A stretch of 38,082 bases of DNA from Chara braunii (taxonomy: Eukaryota; Streptophyta; Charophyceae; Charales; Characeae), in assembly GCA_003427395.1 (NCBI GenBank), contig BFEA01000336.1, positions 1,238,692-1,276,773 on the forward strand, read 5' to 3'. Position 1 is the first letter of the stretch. Each line of letters starts with the position of its first letter. Under the pieces are notes generated by a model, which saw only the letters and a program-made list of their open reading frames with translations, did no database searches and had not been told where the DNA came from. Positions 20,853-28,500 of this stretch are shown one piece after another. The translations under genes and the position numbers were made by a program.

Positions 20853-21480
20853 AGCCTTTTGAGGAAGAAGACCCATGGGGCGACAAGGATGTTCAATGGA
20901 TGATGAAGTTGGTTTTGACAAGCACACATAGTCTGATGGAGGAGGTGAGAAAGATAGAAGAAGGGCCTAACCAGGTAGATAAGCCTGATGAGTTGATGGG
21001 CGGGGTGTACCTCCTCGTCAACACGCTTTTACAAGGTACTTTTGATGAAATAAGCTCGCAGAATCCGGCTGGGAGTGAAGGTGTTGTACCGGAAAGCCAG
21101 GATGACGAGTTTGAGGAAGGGGAGATCAAAGAGGCGTTCCGTGCAGAGGAATATGATGGAATCTACCTGGAGTTGGGACTTCTCCTATCATGTGACATGA
21201 GGGATAGAGATGCGAGTGAGAGAGCGCAGAAGATGAGGCATCTCTACCTAGTGAGAGATGATCATCTCTTTGTGAAGAAGCAAGTGGGGAGCCCCAGGAG
21301 GGTTGTATGCGGGAGGAACCATCAAATCAACGTTATAGCTGCACTTCATGATGGCATTGCAGGAGTGCATCGAGGAGTTACTGTCACGTACGCCAAGATA
21401 AGCGAGCTATACTACTGGGATGGGATGATGGAAATAGTCATTAAGTTATACCGTTCATGTGTACCTTGTTAAGAGAGGTC
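20853..21480 (+). pseudogene. pol: pol spacer and integrase zinc-binding domain
   Basis: After the duplication the frame is open through an acidic spacer (SQDDEFEEGEIKEAF) into the integrase N-terminal zinc domain. ALHDGIAGVHRG supplies the two His and RSCVPC the two Cys (ending about 21471), an HHCC pattern. The preceding HLFVKKQVGSPRRVVCG is the counterpart of the relic at about 3.0 kb. A TAA directly after CVPC separates it from the catalytic core. The domain helps integrase multimers hold the element ends. Confidence 0.88.
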
Positions 21481-21907
21481 TCCTCAAAGGTCAGTAGAGC
21501 CGCTACGTTCAAGGTTAGAGAGGGAAGTAAGTGTCGTAGTACATCTCGACTTGCTATTCATGCCGATTAGGGATAATGACTACAACTATATCTTCGATGC
21601 GCGGGGCAACCTTTCTGGCTTTGTAGATGGTCATGCCATTCGTATGAAGACTGACACGGTTTTGGTAAGCTGCATCGGGAAGTATCACATGCGTTATCCC
21701 TTCGTCAAGGAATTCGTAATGGATAGGGGATCAAAATTTAATTGTCAGAAGATGCAGGAGTTGTTGTTAGGATACGGCGTGGTAACGAATTATACCACGA
21801 TCGCACATCCCCAAGCAAATGCTCCGGTTGAAAAGGGCACAACACCATCACGAACCTTCTGGCTAAGTGGACCGAAGGTAGGCCTAAGCAGTGGCCAAGG
21901 TACCTGA
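21481..21907 (+). pseudogene. pol: integrase catalytic core, triad intact
   Basis: This domain would join element DNA to the genome. The catalytic acids are D in VHLD (21548), D in FVMD (21722) and E in APVE (21830), spaced D-57-D-35-E, all in one open frame. The sequence around the second Asp reads FVMDRGSKFN and around the Glu QANAPVEKG. After the Glu, a frameshift near 21840 ends the frame at 21905. The core is thus one of the best-preserved parts of this element, but it is cut off from its N-terminal domain by the TAA at about 21472. Confidence 0.9.
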
Positions 21908-22450
21908 AGGCGACATTTTTCGTCGAGAATATTACGGTGAAAAGGACCACTAAGTACGCACCAGCCACGCTATGGTACGGGAGGCACGCTACTTTCCCAA
22001 TCGAAAGTTTCCTAAAAAACCTGTAGGCGTCAGGACCTGGAGACCAATTTGTCCTTTGAGGAATTGTTTGACATTCGGGCGCGACATGTGGGTGCGATTG
22101 AGGAAAGGATACAAGAGACATATAATCAGGTGGAAAGGAGCCGCAAAGATGACAAGGCTCGTTGGAACCAGATGACCCGAGTACGAAAGGCACCATTGAA
22201 AGTTGGAGATGTCGTGTTGTTATATGACTCGTCCCTGGAAAAGCAGTGGTCCAGGAAGCTTGACAAAAGGTGGTTAGGGTCATACCGGGTTGTAAGATAT
22301 GGGGATTTTTGCACTTATCAAATTGAAGAGCTGGATGAAACGGTGTCGAGCGCCTCGGCCCTCGCGCGAAAACGAGGGCCCTCCCGACCATGTCACGCAG
22401 AAGTTTACCTAAAACACAACTTCAAGAGACATCTAACGAACGACACATAA
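21908..22450 (+). pseudogene. pol: integrase C-terminal region
   Basis: FFVENITVKRTTKYAPATLWYG, then after a stop and a frame change LSFEELFDIRARHVGAIEER, a coiled-coil-like stretch (RIQETYNQVERSRKDDKARW), LKVGDVVLLYDSSLE, and KRWLGSYRVVRYGDF. The last resembles the small beta-barrel (GPY/F-type) module at the end of gypsy integrases, which binds DNA. The frame is open from 22049 and stops at 22448-22450, probably near the natural end of pol. I see no chromodomain. Confidence 0.85.
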
Positions 22451-22496
22451 TATTTCCGCGAACCACTGGGACGGACGAGGTTGCATCGCTTCTTCG

Positions 22497-22720
22497 CCGC
22501 TCTAGCCGAGTGCGCCAGCTGTACATCCCGCGGTTCCCTACGACAGGACAGGTTCCCGCGGGGCATAAGCTTGCTTCCCTAAGCGGCTGTCACCACCCTT
22601 AGGGGCGTATCCCTACCGAGCTACTGACCCACGTGCGAAAACTTTTAAATGCAATTGCAGAGGTAGGTCAGCCGAGGGTGTTTGCCCGTTCGCCGTAGTA
22701 TAGATACGCTTGGTTAACGC
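22497..22720 (+). repeat. post-pol sequence, inverted copy at 15195-15420
   Basis: It starts 47 bp after the pol stop. It matches the reverse complement of 15195-15420 across TGTCACC (about 22590) and the following CCGAGCTAC, so it may span the end of the internal region and the start of a 3' LTR. I could not place an LTR boundary, because the homology runs through this point without a break. Confidence 0.75.
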
Positions 22721-24600
22721 CAAGTGGACCCGAACGCCGTTCGTTCGTAAGACGCTTATCTCCTAAGTACGAAGCAGACGCCGGTCGACTAGGACGGTCT
22801 CAACCAAGCGTGAAACCTAAAATGAATCATAGTCCCTTAGACATGCGACTCAACGAAAGTTATAGCGACCACATATATTTACATCGACCATAGTCGATAC
22901 AAATAAATATTCAATATGAAACGATAATAAACAAAAATTTGAATCAAAACAATCATACAACCGTCAACGAGGGGTTGTTTTTTCGACAAAAAAAATAACA
23001 TAGATCCCGCCGACAAGGTAATCGGCTGCCTTAGTTTTGACTTGATGAGACGCGTTGCCAAAGTCATTCATTCCACCTACCGCCGACTCAAAATTCGATA
23101 CGCTCACACCTGTCTCCATACTTTATCAATCTTATTGGATGACAGGCTACTTGATCAGGGACATTGCTTGAAGTGTTGCATGCCTCTCCCTTTAGGAAGT
23201 GATATGTGGATACTCCTTCCCGTCGCCTGAGCCCGAAGACTCAGATCTCAGAGGTTGGGCCGTCACCACCGAGTCGGCAAAGTACCACCCCCAACAAGTC
23301 GGATCCACTCCAAGTCGATAACAGGGCCGGCTCCGAAAGCATACGAAACCCCGCCTTGGATGCTTCCTAGAGAGAAAAGAATACGATCACCGCAAGTAGT
23401 TTTCAATCATTCTCATTCCTTCTCGGTTCTCGGTAACCTAGACATAAATAAACTAAATGAAATAGAGAATGAGACTCACTTTGACAGGTATAGATATAGA
23501 AGGTCATTCCGGATAAAATACGTCAGTTCTCGGAAAATGCTAGGTCCAATTGCCTGCACTTTCTTTTTATTCACAAAGTTTCTTTCATGGCTCCCCTTGA
23601 AATTACTCATTTCGAAATTCGAGTACACTTGTCATGCAGGCAGGTGGAAGTTAGAAACATGACAATCCTTTTCTCCATCCCAAGTAGGAAAAGTCTATCT
23701 CCATAGCAAACACCCTTCTACCTACCTGCACAGCATGCAAAAACCAAGTTAAAAAAAAAACAGTACGATCCCATACTCAAATCAGACTTCTCCATTCTCA
23801 TGCATTATCCACACAACTTTCTTCTGCCTTTTTTTTTGAACATTCAAAATGACAAGGTCAAGCAAAGTGTGGGTTCTCACGGGTGTGAAGGGAAATCTAA
23901 GTCATTCAACTGACCTTGAGTGAAGTTTGATCCGGCTCACTCAAGAAAGCCGAGTAGTATTCCAGTCAAAATTGAGAAGATGATCGCCGTTAGAGCTAGG
24001 AATATGCAGCTTACAACTCCACGACTCATGGTCGTTCCACTGGATGACAGCCACGTTACTCTCCAAGTACTAAAGTGAGCGAAAGTCACAGCCACTGAAA
24101 ACTCAAGTGAGATAACTCTTCCAGAGGGTGTTCCCTCTTCTAGAGGATGTTCCCAACAATGAGTCCCACGTGGTCCCAACAGTCCCAACTGTACTTCCCT
24201 TTACCAAAGGTATTCTCAACCAATCGCAAGTCCACGTCCTCTCCAGGCACCACGTACGCTCACAATAGCCACTACAATATGTCGGTTCCGATCTTCAAAA
24301 TCAGTCTCACTTTGTCCCAAAATGGTCTCAGAAGGACCCACGTTACCACCACAACACAGGATGGTCCTTAAATCAAATCCCGCTGGCGTTGCGCGCTGCC
24401 CAAAAAATAAAGGTGGCCTTGGTTGAACCTGCATGTGTCGCGAGCCTCTTCAAAAAGTAAGGATGTCCTTCCGGCGCAAACCGTAAGCGCGGCAACCCCA
24501 ATAGTCACCGTCGCGAGCACTCACTCCGCGTCCCCCTCATGTCACCGGCCCACGCACCACTACCGCACAGTTCCAATTGTGCATCAGTGTTAGAACCTGT
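22721..24600. other. gene-free stretch after pol
   Basis: No gene can be supported. It is AT-rich at 22880-23010. A perfect 9-bp stem lies at 23915-23945 (CTTGAGTGA/TCACTCAAG). A short minus-strand frame ending at 23937 would encode a hydrophobic C-terminal segment (CIFLALTAIIFSILTGILL), but it has no other support. Some of this may be LTR sequence of the preceding element. Confidence 0.5.
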
Positions 24601-24603
24601 GTA

Positions 24604-24870
24604 GCCGCCGCAAAATTTTGGCAGCGCTTCCGCGCCACTACCCAGAACGCACAGCTGCCGCAAAAAAAATTCGGCAGCATTCCCGCAGCAGTGGCAAAAA
24701 TACACTGCCGCCACCGTGCAAAACGGCCAGAGCCTTCCCTGCACGGCTTGCAGAAGACCTGCCGCCGCTGTGCAAAATGGGCAAAGCTTCCTCTGCACCG
24801 CAACAACATAACTGCCACCGTTGTGCTGTACCGGCAGCACCTTCCTTGCACTTCACCAAATGAAGTGGTG
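24604..24870. repeat. ~105-bp tandem repeat built on CTGCCGC/GTGCAAAA
   Basis: CTGCCGC-type words lie at 24604, 24654, 24715, 24759 and 24822. Alternate ones are about 105-107 bp apart. Each half carries GCAAAA and a TTCCCTGCAC-like end. The minus strand contains a 19-nt word (24613-24631) identical to 34072-34090 in copy B. Confidence 0.65.
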
Positions 24871-24980
24871 GCTATGGCAGCCTCCACTCCCGCGTTTACT
24901 GCAGACCTCCACTCCAGTCCACCTCTCAGCACCTCCACTGTCAGCAACGCCCCTCTCCAGCAACATGCAGCAACCAGCCA

Positions 24981-26170
24981 GCATTCACTCAAGTGAATGC
25001 CTCAGCAGCACTGCCACAAGTGTGATGCTGTTGGGTGGAGTGCTGGCTTTTATAGCCAGCAAATGGCTGTGGGCAGCTGCTTTGCCCACAACCAGGCAAA
25101 ATTCATCAGTGCTCCTGGCCCTTGATCGAAATCAATGGCCAGGAGCCATGTGCCTCGGTTTTCCCCTAGGGGAACCAGTGTCATCAACCCCCAAGGGTAC
25201 CTGGCCGTTTTCCCAGGCCTGGTGCTTCTCGAAATGGTTGTATCCAGCCATTCCAGGACTACCTGTTCAACTGAACAGGCGCAGTCCCATCAGCCCCTAG
25301 AAGCTTCTAGGGGCTGTACCTGTTCCACAGTCGCGGCTACATACGAGGTCATCACCTTTTTTTTTTTTTTTTTTTCCCTACCTACCTGTTCAACGAACAG
25401 GCGGCCCAGGGGTCACTTCAGTTGGACTAGAGTCAGGCTCAACAGGGGTTTTTCCCCTATACTACAACCCGCGCCCGCACCCTGCCACAAACAGTGTCAA
25501 GTTCGGGCGCTGCTAAGTGCTGCAGCCCATTCCCGAAGTCGGACGGGCGCAGCCACAGCAACACCAAGATGCCTCAAAATAAAAACAAAACAAAGCAAAA
25601 ACAAAAGAAGTAAACAAAATAAGAAAACAACATAGAAAAAAAAACAAAAAGAAAATAAACAAGAAATAAACTTACCTAGGTTGTGGTCACGTCGCAGCAG
25701 CCATGAGGTAAGTCGCTCTCCTCCCCTTCTTCTCTCTCTCTCTCCCCCTCTCTGCAGCCAACGGTCGCGACCATTTGTCGCGACTGGAAACCACCCAACG
25801 AGTGCAGAGAGTCCCTCGTAGCACAAGTACAAGGTCTCAAAACCCAAGCCCGAAACGTGGCCACGTTCCGTGGCAGATTCAGTCGGTTTTGCTCACCCGA
25901 CTGCTAAGTGACAACCCGTTCGTCAAAAACGAACGGGCACTTATAAACTTTACTAATAATTAAAAAAAAAGGAAAACAACAAAATCTAAAAGGAAATCCA
26001 AAATAAAAATCTAAAACAAATTTAAACGAAAAAAATCTAAGAGGTTCTAAAAAGAGAAAAAAAACACAAAAAAACAAAACACTCACCTCACTGTAGAACG
26101 GACGCCCATTTCTCACCGGCATAGTCACGTTCTGAAGTGCCCCAGGCACTTCACTTCGCGCCACATGGCG
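24981..26170. repeat. hairpin-dense zone, part 1
   Basis: Perfect or near-perfect stems are GCATTCACT/AGTGAATGC (24981-25000), GCTGGCT/AGCCAGC (25042-25060), TGTGGGC/GCCCACA (25068-25090) and a 16-bp stem with one mismatch (25111-25146). Others are TTCCCCTAGGGGAA (25161-25174), CCTGTTCA/TGAACAGG (25262-25279), a 26-bp perfect palindrome (25291-25316, half CAGCCCCTAGAAG), CCTGTTC/GAACAGG (25385-25401) and AACGTGGCCACGTT (25854-25867). Then come CAGTCGG/CCGACTG (25880-25903), CCCGTTCGT/ACGAACGGG (25915-25937), GAAGTGCC/GGCACTTC (26134-26152) and GCGCC/GGCGC (26158-26171). No gene is visible. Confidence 0.85.
25357..25375. repeat. 19-nt T run
   Basis: It lies between the two CCTGTTC hairpins. 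A second run of 16 T is at 26196-26211. On the minus strand both are A tails, compatible with retroposed sequences or Pol III terminators on the plus strand. Neither reading is proven. Confidence 0.6.
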
Positions 26171-26225
26171 CATCACTTTCAGCTTAGTTTTAGTGTTTTT
26201 TTTTTTTTTTTCCCCTCTTCTTCCA

Positions 26226-26325
26226 CTGGCCTATGCCAACGGCCAGCTCGCAGATCCCATCGTGGCTTTTCAGCCACGATCTCCCAAGTCGCCTGCCCGG
26301 GTTCAAACCCCGGCGTTTGCAAAAA
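26226..26325. repeat. tRNA T-arm-like stem-loop and neighbouring hairpins
   Basis: CCGGG-TTCAAAC-CCCGG (26297-26313) has the exact 5-bp stem and 7-nt loop of a tRNA T-arm and fits the Pol III B-box pattern. Beside it are CTGGCC/GGCCAG (26226-26246) and ATCGTGGCT/AGCCACGAT (26259-26280). I could not fold a complete tRNA on the plus strand: the acceptor ends partly pair (26235-26241 with 26314-26320) but no D-arm forms. Confidence 0.45.
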
Positions 26326-26377
26326 ACAAATTGAACCATTTATGCGTGTCATCCTTGCGCAGGGGCCATGCTAATCT
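26326..26377 (-). pseudogene. U6 snRNA 3'-half fragment
   Basis: On the minus strand from 26377 the sequence starts AGATTAGCATGGCCCCTG and continues through CGCAAGGATGACACGC, the highly conserved 3' half of U6, as recalled from plant U6. It ends ATAAATGGTTCAATTT then a T run. The 5' half, including the ACAGA box, is absent, and a short block expected before AATGG is missing. U6 is the catalytic snRNA of the spliceosome. This copy is a truncated remnant, probably retroposed, and has no upstream promoter. Confidence 0.85.
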
Positions 26378-26487
26378 CGTGCGGCCGATCTGGGCCGCGC
26401 GATCTTCACGATCGGGCGGTCAGATCCAACCGCACTGGCTTTAAAAAAGTTGCGGCCAGCTCCAAAAGGAGCCAGCCCAGCGGTGTA

Positions 26488-26561
26488 TGCAATTTCTCAG
26501 ATTCGATCCTGGTATCTGTCGGGTGAAAGTCTGATGCTGTAACCTACTAGGCTGGCTCCTA
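26488..26561 (-). pseudogene. tRNA-Glu-like sequence (tRNA pseudogene or SINE head)
   Basis: On the minus strand an A-box-like CAGCCTAGTAGG (26554 to 26543) is followed by an anticodon loop resembling CTTTCAC (anticodon TTC). A B-box-like GGATCGAATCT (26509 to 26499) follows at tRNA-like spacing. The order and wording resemble tRNA-Glu. The acceptor and T stems do not pair well, so this is a decayed tRNA or the promoter region of a tRNA-derived SINE. Confidence 0.6.
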
Positions 26562-26602
26562 TCACAGCAGTGATAAGAGCAGCTCTTCTATATGAAGAGC
26601 TG
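26560..26602. repeat. two adjacent perfect stem-loops
   Basis: TATCAC/GTGATA (26560-26575, loop AGCA) and CAGCTCTTC/GAAGAGCTG (26580-26602, loop TATAT) lie only 4 bp apart. Confidence 0.8.
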
Positions 26603-26632
26603 GCCCAACCGCTATTCCCCATGCCGGGGTTT

Positions 26633-26735
26633 TGCAGGCCCCGACTGCCTACAGCCTCGCAGGCCCAGCCCGTACGCCTGTGGTCCTGTAAGCCCTGCCT
26701 GCCTGTGGCCTTGCAGACCCTGCCTGCAAGCCTTA
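26633..26735. repeat. 25-29 bp tandem repeat, four copies
   Basis: Units begin with YGYARRCCC at 26633, 26658, 26687 and 26712, each followed by a GCCTGCCTGTGGCC-like block. Confidence 0.75.
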
Positions 26736-26887
26736 CCCTGTCGACCGGCCATGCCACCGTGGCATTGACCTAGCAACCCCCTGGCTCAGTGTCAACCTCC
26801 GCGGCCTAGACAAAGAAAGTTCCCCATTCCTTCTGCGCCGCGGCCCTATACCCGACGCATGCCCACTTTTGGCCCATTCGAGCCCTT

Positions 26888-27052
26888 GACGCCACACGTG
26901 TCCGACATTACTCTAGGTAGAATAGGTTTAGTTTTACCTCCCCATGTCCGCACATACCTGCGGCTTCGACAAAAGCGAAGCATTACCATTCACAACCATT
27001 ACTCCTGGACGCCACACGTGTTCGGACTAAGGTCCGAAAACTTTTAGTCCGT
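26888..27052. repeat. 120-bp spaced direct repeat and alternative hairpins
   Basis: GACGCCACACGTGTYCGGAC-like blocks occur at 26888 and 27008. Downstream, TTCGGAC (27021) can pair with GTCCGAA (27032-27038). The overlapping CGGACTAA (27023) can instead pair with TTAGTCCG (27044-27051). A 6-bp GCTTCG/CGAAGC stem lies at 26963-26981. Confidence 0.7.
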
Positions 27053-27058
27053 CAGACC

Positions 27059-27094
27059 CGGGCAAATACCCTTGTCAGGGTATTTGCCCCGACA
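27059..27094. repeat. element terminus: 13-bp hairpin ending CCGACA
   Basis: GGGCAAATACCCT (27060-27072) and AGGGTATTTGCCC (27077-27089) pair perfectly. The site ends CCCCGACA at 27094. Its reverse complement starts TGTCGGGGCAAATACCC, almost the same as the start of copy B (TGTCGGTGCGAATACCC). It is either the end of a plus-strand LTR or the start of a minus-strand one. Confidence 0.75.
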
Positions 27095-27107
27095 ACGGAA
27101 TGGAAGG

Positions 27108-27122
27108 ATTGGGTATCAAGAA
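27108..27122 (+). other. possible primer-binding site
   Basis: TTGGGTATCAAGAAC lies 14-15 bp after the terminus at 27094. It resembles the initiator-Met primer site TGGTATCAGAGC with an extra G and other differences. Its position fits a retroelement whose gag begins at 27372. Confidence 0.4.
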
Positions 27123-27154
27123 CAAGAATGAAGAAGTTCGTGGCAAGGGAAGAG

Positions 27155-27349
27155 GTAAGATAGACGATCTAACCCCTTTATAGTAGGACCCTAGGTATGT
27201 AGAAAAAGTCTGTAATCAGACCCTAAAAAAAAAAGAGTTGGTAGAATGTATGAGAAGGATGTGTGTTTGCTTTTTAATCTAAGTAAGCCCTGTTTGCGTG
27301 TGTGCTGACCCCTTTGGTGTGCATGTCATCTCCTTCGCCTGTTGTGTAG
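27155..27349 (+). other. possible leader intron before gag
   Basis: A donor-like GAAGAG/GTAAGA lies at 27155. An acceptor-like pyrimidine-rich CTCCTTCGCCTGTTGTGTAG ends at 27349. They bracket 195 bp in the leader, with the gag ATG 23 bp after the acceptor. No transcript evidence is available. Confidence 0.35.
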
Positions 27350-27371
27350 GTCTGACTTCACAAAGACAGCC

Positions 27372-28115
27372 ATGCCGAGAGGAGGGAGGGAGACGCGGCC
27401 ACCACAGAGGCCATTGGGAGCTTTAGAGGGTTACGAGCGGCATGGGTCTCATCGGAGGGAGCACACACCCGTGTATGACGACGAGGATATAAAGCTCTTC
27501 CTGGATGATTTTCGAGGGTACGCACAGTACAGAGGGTGGACAGTGACCCGAACGATAGAGAGATTAAGGCGAGTCGGCTGCTTTGAGGAGCCCATCGCAC
27601 GGATTCGCAGGGAGGCGAGGACTTGGCCAGAGGTAGAGCTACGGATGCAGGGTTGAGGCCATCGCCCGCGAGACCAGACGGCGTGCCGATCCGCCTAAAG
27701 ATTGAGAATGTGGAGGAGTTCATCCCTACTTTTGAGTAGTTTATGCATGAGCAGAACATATTGAGGGATCAGTGGGTGAAGACACTACCTCTATGGACCA
27801 GGAAGGCAGAGAGACCGTTGGCCCGACAAGTCAGGGACATGGCTCGAGACTGGGAGAGCGGCAGGGCGCACCTGAGGGAGGTCTTTTGATGACCACAGCC
27901 ATTTCAGCCTAGGGTTGAGAGGCGGAAGAGGAGCAAGAGGCAGAGGGGCCTTGAGGCCAGAGAGGCCATCCCATCTCGAGGAGGACGAAAGACACTTACC
28001 AGGCGGGAGGAGGAGTCACTACTGGAGACAGAGGAGCGAGGAGCATATCCTGAGTGCGGACTTGGCCCAGTGGTTTTTCATCGTTTTACTGGAGAGGGAT
28101 TGAGAGGATCCCCTT
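27372..28115 (+). pseudogene. gag: gag of a second gypsy family, broken
   Basis: The ATG at 27372 begins MPRGGRETRPPQRP, followed by DDEDIKLFLDDFRGYAQYRG and CFEEPIARIRREARTW, a helical Gag-like start. At about 27650 the frame shifts and continues LRPSPARPDGVPIRLKIENV, VKTLPLWTRKAERPLARQVR and RDWESGRAHLREVF. A TAG lies near 27738 and a TGA near 27887. An Arg-rich tail (PRVERRKRSKRQRG) follows. I see no similarity to the gag at 15.9 kb beyond general layout, so this is a different family. No protease or RT follows. The element is cut off before copy B begins at 28501. Assignment rests on retroelement context and composition, not on a catalytic motif. Confidence 0.65.
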
Positions 28116-28500
28116 AACATGCTGTCCGAAGATGATGCGATGCGCCAACGAAAGTTGACTCGTTGTGGTCAACCTCCGTGCCGCGTCAAATTTGCGCCGA
28201 GAAATTGTCCACAACCGTAGTCAATTAGGCCCCAACACATCGGTAAAATTTTCCAAGGCCGAAGCCACGGAAAAGACGGCGCGACGGTACAGTCCCTCAG
28301 GAGACTTGATTGTCCCCTTTGGACTGGACCGTCGTGACCGCAAGAGGCAAATTAGTCGAGAGTGGCCCAAACAATACTTGGAGCGGACCAAGTGTTAGTG
28401 AGATAATTATGTTTGACCGGTTGGGACCAGAACGACGCGAAAGCCTTGCTCCGCCGGAAGAGGAATAGCCCCAAAATGGTCATATAAATGAATAACCCGA
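28116..28500. other. stretch between the broken gag and copy B
   Basis: A 78-codon open frame (28165-28398) is rich in Arg and Lys and has no motif I know. It may be residual gag-pol spacer. GGAAGAGGAATAG at about 28457 is the only purine tract near the start of copy B, and it is too far away (about 30 bp) for a standard polypurine tract. Confidence 0.4.

Noticed and set aside
24505-24996. Overlapping Cys/Ala-rich frames on both strands
   Set aside because: They are by-products of the CTGCCGC repeat. Several frames are open at once, as expected of a short repeat rather than a gene.
26235-26321. Complete class II tRNA gene on the plus strand
   Set aside because: The T-arm is perfect and the acceptor pairs at 6 of 7 positions, but no D-arm or proper anticodon arm forms.
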